64,000 nt of DNA. Source: Liolophura sinensis. Taxonomy: Eukaryota; Mollusca; Polyplacophora; Chitonida; Chitonidae. Shown one piece after another: positions 24,201 to 35,000 of the stretch. The notes under the pieces are model-generated. The model saw nothing but the letters and a program-made list of their open reading frames with translations, had not been told where the DNA came from and ran no database searches. A program made the position numbers and the translations under genes. The number at the start of each line of letters is the position of its first letter. Position 1 is the first letter of the stretch. The DNA lies in contig NC_088306.1 in assembly GCF_032854445.1 (NCBI RefSeq), positions 8,518,193-8,582,192 of the forward strand, given 5' to 3'.

Positions 24201-25972
24201 GTGTATACCATGTGCTCACAATGCATTCTCTGTGTGTACCATGTGTCACTGTGTACTACATGTTCACGATGCCATTACTGTGTATACCATGTGCTCACAA
24301 TCCATTGTGTGTGTGTGTACCATGTGTCACTGTGTACTACATGTTCATGCCATTCCTGTGTATACCATGTGCTCACAATGCATTCTCTGTGTGTACCATG
24401 TGTCACTGTATACTATATGTTCACCATGCCATTTCTGTGTATACCATGTGCTCACAATGCATTGTGTGTGTGTACCATGTGTCACTGTGTACTACATGTT
24501 CACCATGCCATTCCTGTGTATACCATGTGCTCACAATGCATTCTCTGTGTGTACCATGTGTCACTGTGTACTACATGTTCACCATGCCATTCCTGTGTGT
24601 ACCATGTGCTCACAATGCATTGTGTGTGTGTACCATGTGTCACTGTGTACTACATGTTCGCCATGCCATTCCTGTGTATATCATGTGCTCACGATGCATT
24701 CTGTGTGTGTGCCATGTGTCACTGTGTACTATATGTTCACCATGCCATTTCTGTGTATACCATGTGCTCACAATGCATTGTGTGTGTGTACCATGTGTCA
24801 CTGTGTACTACATGTTCACCATGCCATTCCTGTGTGTACCATGTGCTCACAATGCATTGTGTGTGTGTACCATGTGTCACTGTGTACTACATGTTCACCA
24901 TGCCATTCCTGTGTATACCATGTTCTCACAATGCATTCTCTGTGTGTACCATGTGCCACTGTGTACTACATGTTCACAATGCCATTCCTGTGTGTTCCAT
25001 ACAAGTGTGTTTGTGGTGCTGGCAGGCTGGTTTTGAGGTGGACTGGTGTAAGCAGCCTGACGTAGGCCTTCCTAAACCTGACCTGGTGATTTACCTGACA
25101 CTTAACCAGCAGGAGGCGGCTCGCAGAGGAGGCTTCGGCACTGAGAGGTATGAGCAGGCAGAATTCCAGAAGAAAGTGGCTGAAAACTTTGAAACCATTC
25201 GGGAAAAAGACTGGAAGGTAATTTCTCAAAGACTTATAAAAGGATACATGAAACTCTTGGTTTATATTTCTTAATACAGAGTTTATGATGTGGTTTAACG
25301 TGAAAAATACAAAAAAGCTTCTTGGGGCATAAATGGCAGTAAACTACAGTCTTCATAAGGCCCCAGTGGCGAGCCCAGAAATTAAGGAAACTGCTGTTGT
25401 GAGATCAACAGTGATAGCTGTCAAAACAACTTTGTTAGTGGGGACAACTCCAGTTGGGAGCGCTATTGAAGCTGGTCCTCTATTCCCAGTCTGTTCATTG
25501 ATGATGAAATTTCAAAGAAAACTTTCATAAAATAGAGGCCTGAGGCTATAAAGAAATGTAAAATATGCCTCAAAAAATGGAGAGTTTTTCTTTTATTCAT
25601 TTGCTTAGGCATGTAGTTTTAACAATGGTATCCATACATATTATGGTACCTGTTCGTATAGCCTTTTAATTCCAGAGTCAATTTCCCAGTTTCTGCAGGC
25701 AGGGATTGCTAACATCAAATGGGTCTACCACTTTGATTTTTATGTGAAGCGCTGGCCAGTGAACATTTGACTTGCATTTTTAGCTCCTCAGCTAACATTG
25801 GTGTACTGATGCACTGTTTCCCTGGGCAAACATATTTTAGACATGTATTTTTGGGTTACAGGTTATAGATGCTGACAAGAGTATAGAGGATCTCCATGCA
25901 GAAATAAAAAGCTTGGTGAAGAAAACCATGAATGACGTTCACTGGGAAGAGATCAGAACTTTGTGGACATGA
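18023..25972 (+). CDS. DTYMK: Thymidylate kinase (dTMP kinase), copy 1
   Basis: Phosphorylates dTMP to dTDP with ATP, an essential step to dTTP; cytosolic or nuclear in animals. Join of 18023-18218, 18825-18933, 19842-19929, 25026-25217 and 25862-25972. All introns are GT-AG and phases agree. From the Met at 18092 the product is 208 residues (human 212). The P-loop GCDRCGKTT is at 12-20, LRFPDR at 39-44 (nucleotide-site loop), [14 protein letters not shown] at 95-108, [16 protein letters not shown] near 113-128, and the [12 protein letters not shown] follows. In-frame ATGs exist at 18023, 18080 and 18092. The longest adds 23 residues, of which the first 19 are Arg-rich and lack acidic residues, like a mitochondrial presequence. 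Only the two later starts exist in the paralogue. Intron 3 holds a 2.3-kb minisatellite. Apparently intact. Confidence 0.93.
18825..18933 (+). CDS. DTYMK: DTYMK copy 1 exon 2
   Basis: Acceptor TTCTGTTGTAG, donor GTAAGT. Encodes DRTTVIGK through [12 protein letters not shown], the dTMP-side helices. Confidence 0.93.
19014..19115 (+). repeat. 25-bp tandem repeat, about 4 copies, DTYMK copy 1 intron 2
   Basis: Unit ATATAGTTACATGTTTATTA plus GTAGG. Absent from the paralogous intron. Confidence 0.95.
19842..19929 (+). CDS. DTYMK: DTYMK copy 1 exon 3
   Basis: Acceptor CATTTTACAG, donor GTACGT, ends in phase 0. Encodes [20 protein letters not shown]. Confidence 0.93.
21392..21653 (-). mobile_element. 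MetaSINE-like SINE, full length with target-site duplication
   Basis: Flanked by a perfect 15-bp duplication CAGTGTTTGTAAACA at 21377-21391 and 21654-21668. Poly-T on the plus strand is the A-tail. The minus strand reads the tRNA-like head from GGGCCTCCATGGCTCAGTTG. Confidence 0.95.
22735..23760 (+). repeat. Minisatellite A in DTYMK copy 1 intron 3, 50-bp unit
   Basis: Degenerate units from 22735, then about 9-10 nearly identical 50-bp units from 23220 to 23690 containing GTGCGGTCAAGTATTCTCTG. As 50 is not a multiple of three and the unit has no stops, all three plus frames stay open. These frames are not genes. Confidence 0.95.
24030..25010 (+). repeat. Minisatellite B in DTYMK copy 1 intron 3, about 79-bp unit, about 12 copies
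   Basis: Units contain CATGTGCTCACAATGCATTC, CATGTGTCACTGTGTACTAC and CACCATGCCATTCCTGTG. The array ends within about 20 bases of the exon 4 acceptor. The same unit makes a larger array in copy 2. Confidence 0.95.
25026..25217 (+). CDS. DTYMK: DTYMK copy 1 exon 4
   Basis: Acceptor GGTGCTGGCAG, donor GTAATT, phase 0 at both ends, 64 codons. Encodes [16 protein letters not shown] and the LID. Confidence 0.95.
25862..25972 (+). CDS. DTYMK: DTYMK copy 1 exon 5
   Basis: Acceptor TTGGGTTACAG. Encodes [18 protein letters not shown] to a final RTLWT and TGA. Confidence 0.95.
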   Translation, partial: VIDADKSIEDLHAEIKSLVKKTMNDVHWEEIRTLWT

Positions 25973-26178
25973 TAAAAATACTGACTTTTTGTTGTTGAAA
26001 CAATGTTTTTAAAGACCATGAACAAAGCATTATTAAGCACGTAAAAACGATATGGTATCTGGAGAGATACAAATTTCAGTGTGCAATTTATCTGTTTACT
26101 TCTTTTTCACTTTTGTCCTAATAATATTACAGAAATAAGGTATTTGAGTTAGTTACAACTTGATATACCAATTTATGT

Positions 26179-26184
26179 AATAAA
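26179..26184 (+). terminator. Candidate polyadenylation signal, DTYMK copy 1
   Basis: AATAAA about 205 bases after the stop codon. Position is plausible; use is not proven. Confidence 0.45.
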
Positions 26185-26389
26185 AATGTGACAAGACAAG
26201 ATTGAAAAATGTGATAAGACAAGATTAGATTACTATGTATTATGAAAGTTATACATAATTTACTTTTTTTGTTCCTGTTTTTGTGAGGCATAGTCTTGAT
26301 TTTTCACTTGTGCATAAAACACAATCTTTTTCTATAAAAAGACAAGAAATTTCAAATACAGAATACATTCTTGAATGAATGAGTGTATA

Positions 26390-26645
26390 TTTATTTATTT
26401 ATTTGATTGGTGTTTTACGCCGTACTAAAGAATATTTCACTTATACGACAGCAACCAACATCATGGTGGGGGGAAACTGGGCAGAGCGCGGGGAAAACCC
26501 AGGACCATCCACAGGTTGCTGAAGGACCTTCCCACATGCGGCCGGGGAGGAAGCCAGCATGAGCTGGACTTGAACTCACAGCTGCTGCATTGGTGAGAAG
26601 CTCCTGGGTCATTACGCTGCTAACCAACTGAGTCACAGAGGCCCC
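26390..26645 (-). mobile_element. MetaSINE-like SINE with 12-bp target-site duplication
   Basis: AATGAGTGTATA at 26378-26389 and 26646-26657. Absent from the paralogous flank near 53640. Confidence 0.95.
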
Positions 26646-27353
26646 AATGAGTGTATAGAATGAGCAGTGAAAACAGGCCTTAAAAGTGTTAAAACCATGG
26701 CATGGTTTTTAATTTGGATTTTTTTTGTGGCCATGGGTTGAACCACAATGTTGTCATCACTGCTAGACCATACTCTTCGATCTGCATGACAACTGATTAA
26801 AAAAAGGCTTTTTTAAGTGAAAAAGGATAAAAAAGGAATCTTGTGATGTCACCTTAGAATGGGGTGCATTTAAATCTCTACATGTAACACATACATTTTA
26901 GCCACGTTAATTCTTTTAAACATCATGAAAATCACCTTCATGTATTGTCACAAAGCATTTTGGATGCCACATTTGACTCCATCAGGCCAAACCTAGCTTA
27001 ATTGTTGTTTAATGGGCAGAATACTAAAACCTTTTTTTCAGTGTTGGAAGAGGGTATAAAAATAAATACTTGAAAATCATCTGATTGGTGGAAAATGTGG
27101 ATTGTCCTGGCAATTTTCCTGTTAGAGACATGTATGTGGTTGGAAAGCCTTGAAGAACAGGAAAATCACCAAAAAATGGGGATCAGAAAAAAAATGGAAA
27201 GGTAGAATTTCAGTTTTATATGTATATTCTGTTTTTGTTTTTTTTGGCATTGGCTCCCCAGAAAACACAAATTATAATTGGTGTCACCCTACGTAGAGAT
27301 TACAGCATTCCAGTAGAATATGTTCACTATATACACAAACTGTTTGTATTCGA

Positions 27354-27611
27354 TTTATTTGATTGGTGTTTTACGCCGTACTCAACAATATTTCACTTAT
27401 ACGACGGCGGCCAGCATTATGATGGGAGGAAACTGGGCAGAGACAGAGGGGAAACTCACGACCATCCGCAGGTTGCTGCCAGACCTTCCTGCGTACGACC
27501 GGAGAGGAAATCAGCATGAGCTGGACTTGAACTCATAGTGACTGCATTGGTGAGAGGCTCCTGGGTCATTATAATGCGCTAACACGCTAACCAACAGAGC
27601 CGCAGAGGCCC
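27354..27611 (-). mobile_element. MetaSINE-like SINE with target-site duplication
   Basis: TGTTTGTATTCGA (27341-27353) and TGCTTGTATTTGA (27612-27624) flank it. The paralogue has an uninterrupted site (ACTACTTGTATTAGAATATG near 54625). Confidence 0.9.
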
Positions 27612-27726
27612 TGCTTGTATTTGAATAGGTTTTGTACATAGTATATGTATATGCTAATAAGTGTATGATAGGAGATTTGTGGTGTATTTATAGCTCATAC
27701 GTGTAATTATTCTCTGTCATTCCAAA

Positions 27727-27945
27727 GTCTTCGGATAAAAAATCACGATGGAAACTTCATTGTGATCAATTGTAATGATTAGAAATTGTAATGATTGTAA
27801 TTCAAGTCTTTGGATAAAAAATCATGAAGGAAACTTCATTGTGATCAATTGTAATGATTAGAAATTGTAATGATTGTAATTCAAGTCTTTGGATAAAAAA
27901 TCATGAAGGAAACTTCATTGTGATCAATTGTAATGATTACAAATT
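27727..27945 (+). repeat. About 80-bp tandem repeat, 3 copies
   Basis: Unit holds TTTGGATAAAAAATCATGAA and TGTGATCAATTGTAATGATT. The paralogue (about 54740-54830) has a single unit, so the expansion followed the duplication. Confidence 0.9.
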
Positions 27946-28621
27946 GAATTCATGCATGTGTATAATAAGGTTAAATATTTGCTGTTTTCAGTTGGTTTCG
28001 CCAGTGTTTTAATTGTTCATTGTCTTATCAGGTGCTTGGTGAGTTATAATGGTTTCTTATGTTCTGCCTGGTTTCTTCTGCTCTGCCTGGTTTCTTCTGT
28101 CAGGTTTCCTCCACCCTAAAACTCTTGATATGGAGCGGACCATTGCCAATATTTACATGTAAGAATGAATGAATGCTCTGGGTTTTGCATCGAGCTTAAC
28201 ATTTTTATACGCTTTTTATAAGTGTGTCATGTTATAGCGATTTTGTCCGTCAGCCCATCCGTCCGTAGTCATGTCCGGGCCGTAACTACCCACACATGCA
28301 TGGGTTGAAAAAGCTGAAGAATTATTAAGGTAGCTAGATCTCGAAAATAATATTGTTCTTATACAAATTCTCAAGTTCTGTAACCCAGCCACCATAAAGT
28401 TGGTCAGCTAAGCTGTACTGGGGCCACTTTCACAAAATTTCTTAAGTCATATTTCTCATAATTTTTCGTAAAAGGCGTTGTCTGGGTCTTATAGTGCCAT
28501 AAGGATACGTCATATACAAGAGAAGTTATGAAAAACTGACGAACGATGCTTTTTAAAATTTGCCCCAGGATGGCTGACTGAAGATCAGCTGGGGCAGTAT
28601 GTCTTGTTTTGAGTGGATTTA

Positions 28622-28746
28622 TTTATTTGATTGATGTTTTACGCCGTACTCAAGAATGTGTCAATTATACGACAGCGGCCAGCATTATGGTGGGAGGAAA
28701 CCCACGATAAACAGCAGGTGGTTGGCAGACCTTCCCACGTAAGGCC
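28622..28746 (-). mobile_element. MetaSINE-like SINE, 5'-truncated, with target-site duplication
   Basis: TTGAGTGGATTTA at 28609-28621 and 28747-28759 flank a copy lacking the tRNA head. Confidence 0.92.
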
Positions 28747-28759
28747 TTGAGTGGATTTA

Positions 28760-30404
28760 AAGTCATTACCTTTCATATGCTGTTTAAACAAGGTTACCAT
28801 CTTGTTATTTTGTTCACCTGATTTCTGTTGATATATGTCATATTCAAGAATATTTTCACTTACACGTACTCCTTATCAGTCAGCTAACATGGTTATTATC
28901 ACTATGTAAATACTGCACTCAACACTGTACTATATCTTGTCTTTTAGTTCAAAACAACATCTGGCAAATGAGTCTGGATTACAAAGAGATTGTCACATAT
29001 ACCACACACGTGTAATGACTGATGCGGCCTTGAACTGGGGACTTGAATGCCTGTCTGAGGCTAACAAGAACATATGTGCTGGTATATGAGTACAACATCT
29101 TGAAATGTTGTAATTTACACAGTTCAAAAATAAGAATATGTATGCAAATGAGTAATCGTATGGCAAATATCTAATGTTTCCACTTGTGGAGATAAACCTG
29201 GTATGAAAGACAGGTATTTTGCACGATGCATGATGAAAAATGTTTACGTCATGGGTAAGTCATATCGGTTTTGTCTAACAACTGAACTCAACTAAGTTTA
29301 GATAATCAAACTCATCATGTAAACACTTTGTATTCCCTCTCTCACTAACATGATAACTGCTGTTTTTTGTGGCTACATTTTATGACACGCATACCAGTAA
29401 GCGGTCTGAGTTAGCGTCTGGGAAGTCGTGGAATAAAAATTCATCAAGTAACTCATACAATTAATGACGATGCAGTGCGGAGTGATGTAAATTAAGTCAC
29501 ACTAAAATGGCATTATGCTACAAAAGGTCTTAATGAAATTTTACAACCTTTTGCTGGACTGAATTCCATCTTTTATTAGATGTAATATAGCTTTCCAGAT
29601 AACTACCCTATTTCTTCCACTTTTTCGCATGTTTAAGGACAACATTGAATGCATTTCATCTGCCTTAATACTTTGATAATGGTGAAAATTTATGTTTAAC
29701 GCGGTTGGCCAAAATTGAGGCTTCACAGAGAAAATCAAGTTTTTAGTCTAAATAGGGAAATCTCCTCAGAATAGGTTTAAAACACCATAATTCTGTGAAA
29801 AATTATTGAGTAAGGTGTTAAACCACAATCAGATCAGAAGATTAAAGCTTAGTTTAATTATTCCACACTTTTTTTTTTTTGATGAGGTGTGGTACATGAA
29901 ATGTTTGGTTGGTTACAGAATACGTGTTTTTACTTGTGGTCTATTTCTGAGCATGTTTTGTTGTTTCCTGATCAAATACACAAGAATAATAAGAATAACA
30001 TTAAACTGCTGTTTTCACATTAGCCTATTTGTAGGTCCTCCATCTGTAATATTAATTGGTTCTCAGCAGGCTGCATTGGCCTTCAACTTCGCCTTGAGTC
30101 AATGAAGCTTTACCACAGGCCAATATGACAGATCTTGGAACTGTAGTAAGGCCAATATGAAAACTGTCATTTAATAACATAATATCATAAACCTGTGATC
30201 AGAATACATCGAGCTAAATAAAAGTTGTGTTGTCAAACCATTACAAAAGATATGGATGTATGATTGACATATCTTCATGTAATATGAAACCTACTGGTCA
30301 CATAATCACTCCTTCCATCCTTGTCTTCTTCCGGCAGTAGTGGTCCTTCAGCCAAACATCCTGTAAATCAAGGGGCATGAAGCTAACATGGATCGACGGA
30401 CATT

Positions 30405-30463
<59 letters not shown>

Positions 30464-31553
30464 CTAGTGTACACACATTTAAGTAACTTTATAAACATTT
30501 AAGTAACTTCAAGGACATATGTAGACAAGAATTAGGCATTTCGTGATTTTTATTAAAAGAAATAGTTTATCTTTCACCACTACTGATGTAATGTATTTTA
30601 TGTTTTACATTTTACTACAAATAATTGCTTACCAGGTATTAACAATCTGCAATATATTACCAACATAATACTAATAATAGCTTTTTTTTATGATGACTGC
30701 AGTCAATTATGAAATGCTCAGTTAATTTAAATATGCTGAAATTATTAAATTTTTCTTCAATAAAAATAAATTTAGAACTAGTGTAAGAATATGTAAGGTT
30801 GTATACCAGTAAGCAAAGTTAACTACAATGAGGTCCTGACAAAGGCCTGGCAGTAGGACCTTGAAATTATTTTACTGACCATTAAATGATCCATTACCAG
30901 GTTATAATGATGATTCCACATTCAAAACAGTATGACGATATAATTAAAACGGATACATTTAATTTGTAACATATAGTAGCCCTTGTGCTAGCTTCAATGC
31001 ATTTGTGACATGACAATGGCTAAAGGCATTTCTTCGGGCGAGCGCCACCTCCCGTGAATAAAAAATATCTGTCTGTCTCATTTTTTTCACCATATATTAA
31101 ATTGAGAGCCCTGAATAAAGACAATTGTTATACTTGATACAATAACTTCAGTAATTTAATTGCCAGTTAACCTATTAAAGTGAAGAACTTGTTAAGATGC
31201 CTCAAGGAAATATCCATCCATGTTAGACAAACATGTCTGCAGATGGTAATGGTAGCCTACACCGATCCTGCACTGATGAAGCACAAGTATGTTGATAAAC
31301 CAACATATGTTGATAAACCATAAACAAAAACTTCTACTGATAAACCATACACACCTTAAATGCTTTAAAAAAGGTCTTTGGGATATTACTCTTTATTTGA
31401 AATAATAGCAGCTTGTAAGTGATTAAATTCACCAAAATCACATTCAGTGATATGTATAACATCAGCCAAGATACAGTGCTGGCTGAACAATATAATGGAT
31501 AATATAATGGCTAAACTTGAATTTCTGCACTAATAATTACAAAGATGTGATAA
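28760..31553. other. No gene recognised; spacer between duplicates
   Basis: AT-rich sequence without recognisable coding content, apart from the (TA)n run listed separately. Confidence 0.5.
30407..30462. repeat. (TA)n microsatellite
   Basis: About 28 uninterrupted TA units. Confidence 0.97.
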
Positions 31554-31590
31554 TATCTATCTACCTATCTATCTATCTATATATATATAT
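31554..31590. repeat. (ATCT)n then (AT)n microsatellite
   Basis: CTATCTATCTATCTATCTAT followed by ATATATAT. Confidence 0.9.
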
Positions 31591-31604
31591 GTGTGAAAAT
31601 TGTA

Positions 31605-31870
31605 CCATTGGGTGACCGATTGGGGTTTCACAGTGTCATTGAGGCGACCCTTTTCATTAGGGCGACCACTGCTGGTCGCCTTAATGTTTGTCCTTATGAT
31701 TTGTAAAGCCAGGCCCAGATTTGAATGATATAGAAGACTGACAGTGTTGGTTATGAAGTATGAAAGTTATGAAGCCACTTTTTGACGTCCTACCTTCTGC
31801 TTTTATCCAGTTTTATTCACTTCTAAAATGAATGGTAAAAAGATGACATTTAGGCGACCACTAAAACTTC
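31605..31870. repeat. GTCGCC/GGCGAC motif cluster, left
   Basis: TTGGGTGACCG, ATTGAGGCGACCC, TTAGGGCGACCAC, CTGGTCGCCTTAATG and TTTAGGCGACCAC occur within 265 bases. The same motifs cluster at 41030-42215. Confidence 0.6.
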
Positions 31871-32039
31871 TTGTCTTTCACTGGACTTCTCATGTATATG
31901 TGGTAAATAACATGCCTGGTTATGCCATTTTTTTATGCCCCATGTTATTATTGGCTTTTAGTGGAGAACGTCCCTTGTCTAAGTTTTTTTTAACATACAT
32001 GTATATACGTTATCGGGGGTAAAACTCGGCACCGTGCAA

Positions 32040-35000
32040 CGACTATTGGCAATGCTGTCACGAGACTGTCTCGCACGTTGCAACAGCCAGGTTTAATGAC
32101 GCGATGCACAAGATACGAGTCTGTCTTAGAGTTGCGGAAGAGTTTGGATCGGGAAAGAATGATCTAAGGTAAGCCGTTTAAGTGTTACTCTGTATAACTA
32201 CTTAAAATTGTTTGAAAACCGTATGATTGTAAAGCTTTTTACAAATTAGGAACAGGTGTACTTGTTTTTATTGTAGACAGTTAAACGGTTAATTGCTTCA
32301 CAATCTGCGAATCACATTCCCGCGACGTCCCAACAACAACAACAACAAGCGAAAAGGGCATGCTGAAACTACTCCTGTAATCTGGAAAAACCTAGTTAGT
32401 CAGTTGAATGCAAATTGGAGGAAACAAAGGAAACGTGTTTTGTTTCAGGATTAAGCTGCAAAATATGAAATAAATTTTATTTCGGCATTTTAGATCAAGA
32501 CAATTAGATGCCTTTTCAGCTCACATAGGTATATTATTGTTACTGGTTTAATTTGGTTACAAAATGACTTACTATGTTTTACCTGATCTAACCAATCCTT
32601 CAACTAAAACATTTTATCAACAAAAGCCTAGTATGTCAACAGCAGCGTGATAACTTCACTTTATTGCCTAACACATGAACAATTATCAGAGAAATAACAC
32701 CAAGTGTAGTTTGAATACATAAAACAAGTGTTTTAACTAATCAACAAGATCATGATTTGCTGTGATTTCCAGCCAGAATTTTATCTTAGCCGTGGTAAAT
32801 AAATCTACCAGTCTGAGACATTTTCGAGGAATAGCAGCAACTGCAGCTTGATTACATATTTAGGAATCACCCAAAGTGTTCAACAAAGTCATCATTGTTG
32901 TCATTTACTGGAATTTCCTGCCAGAATTTCCTCTTAGCAGCGGGGAATGAATCGGCCAGTTTCAGAATATTCTGGCGTTTCACGCTAGGAATTCCTCTTG
33001 GTTCATTCTGTGTTGGTGGTGTAAAGTCCAGTCTGAACTTGGGTTTAAGAAAGTCAACTTCCTGGTACATGTAGTCTCCTTCAAAACCCTCCTTAAACCA
33101 CATTGCGCGTGAACCTTTACGAAATTCTGCCACTGATATGGAGCTGAGATGAGGTAGCGTTACGTTCTTGGACTTTCTATTACCGTGACCGTCCTCAAAT
33201 TCATAAAAGTCATGGTATTGCATTGTGATTGGCTTGATCTTAGTTCCCGATTTGTCACACAAATCTACGAAGTCCTGGAAATTACAAATCTCGGGACATT
33301 TCTTCATTTTCCTTCCAATGCAGCCATGGACGCTGTCTGCATGCATAAAAGTGTGTCCCCTTTCAAAATACTTCATTGTGATACTTTGTGGGCCCCAGGG
33401 TTGATTGACACACCAACACAACACCGTGTAAGGGACCCAGTTTTTGTTTTGTCCCGTGCAGTTGTCTGTCCAGAATATCACAAAATCTGTCTCACAAAGG
33501 CACAAACACTTTATATACGTGGAGGCAATGTCAACTCCTAATCTACCCCTGATAGCCTCATGCCACAAAATAACAAAGTCACCGTCTTCTTTTACTGATG
33601 CAAATGTCTCATTGAAGACAACTAATCTGCTAACAAAGAAATGTTCTTTGATGGTCATTTTGGGAAGGAGGATAACCTTTTGCATATCTACAGTAAATAT
33701 ACTGGTGTTTTCCTTATCAACAGCACCATCGTGGTCTTCTCGATAATGGGTACAGAAAACGTGAGAACATCCTGACTGAATTGTCTTTAAAAAAGTTGTC
33801 CAATTTGTTGTGATCACATGACCAGAATTAGGTAATGTGATTGGTTTAACTCATATGAGAAATAATTTGACTTGCTATGTTTTTCCCTTTCAATTGATCC
33901 AGGTAAAAAGTATGAAAGCGATTCCTGTTGAGAGCTTTTGATCTTGTAGAACCTAGTAAGTGACATGTAGTCGTACATTGATCTGGAAAAACCTAGCAAG
34001 ACGAATTACTAGGTTTTCCCAGATGACTATGTGGTATTTTTCCACATGATATTGACTTACTAGCTTCTTCAAGATCAAAAATTCCCAACAGGAGGGACTT
34101 TCACACACTTTACCTGGATGAAATGAAAGAGAAAAACATAGCAAGTCCAGTTGTGGGCCTAACTCATTTTTCACCAAAATTTGACTTACTAGGTTTTTCC
34201 AGATGACAGGAGACTAGCACATGGGAGTTTGTAGGGAATAAGTTGCTGTCTCCGCATTTCATTTATGCTATGTCATTGTCTTTCGGTTCCTTAGCATGAA
34301 AATTTGTTAAATAAAGTCACTCAGTCAATTAATCAATTTCTGGGGAGCTATTGTATTTGTGGGTTGCTAACCTATCAATCGCATTTTTAATGCTAGGCAT
34401 CAAAAGACAGCAACCTATTCCCTACAACCTACCGCTAACCGCAACATTAACAGCCACATGAAAGTTGAAGTAATTCTGCCGACATTAGGCCTACGTTTTA
34501 GTTATTGCCTTTTGTCAGTTTATCACATAGAAAGAAACAAGCCAATAGATCTAAATGATTCTACAAAATGATGCATATTCACCACTGTTGCCTCCAGCCA
34601 CCTAACCCCTTTTTGCAAATGTTAGGACTGGTAATACAGTGTTTTTTATGGTGTTTTGTTTAGTGTACATATGCCTAGAAATGTCAGCAGATAACATGTT
34701 GACTGAAAATTAATGGTGCATGATGGTTTGACTTCCATGTATTTGCTGCACATGAAAATCATTAAAACAATGGCAGGGAATCCTGCATAAATTTGTTGTC
34801 ATCCCTAGTCTAGAACCACATTAAGGTTTATCGGCTTTTATATGGTATATTTTTGTGCTTGGGTGGAGTAATTAAAAATAACTTTCTGTTTGCAGATTGA
34901 AAGATGTTGAGCAGAGGGAAAAATGGTAAATATTTGCAAACCATACTATTAATGTTACACGTTATGAATATGTATGTCAGTCATTTCAAGATCCAAATTG

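Larger units (their letters stand above)
18068..28190 (+). repeat. Segmental duplication, unit 1 (contains DTYMK copy 1)
   Basis: Direct paralogous copy of 42710-55300. Homology starts at TTCTCTGCGTCAGATGAACA just before the conserved DTYMK start. It covers all exons, much intron sequence and about 2.2 kb of 3' flank, ending near ACATGTAAGAATGAA (28158 here, about 55275 there). Later insertions differ between units. Confidence 0.9.
32372..34212 (-). mobile_element. 1.84-kb DNA transposon with 30-bp terminal inverted repeats and a DUF7869-like ORF
   Basis: The left end starts CTCCTGTAATCTGGAAAAAC and continues CTAGTTAGTCA. The right end, reverse-complemented, starts CTCCTGTCATCTGGAAAAAC and continues CTAGTAAGTCA. 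That is about 31 matched bases with two differences. A 4-bp ACTA duplication flanks both ends. Inside is one long minus-strand ORF with a DDE-like pattern. The 450 bases left of the ORF are AT-rich and non-coding. The N-terminal part of the protein is missing, so this looks like an internally deleted copy of a larger element. It lies in the proposed first intron of the candidate gene, antisense to it. Confidence 0.8.

Noticed and set aside
23044-25065. Long Cys-rich open frames (up to 491 codons) in three plus frames
   Set aside because: They are translations of the minisatellites. All frames are open because the unit lacks stops, and only the last part of one frame enters real DTYMK exon 4.
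33185-33746. Plus-strand frames of 100-118 codons
   Set aside because: Antisense shadows of the DUF7869-like ORF.
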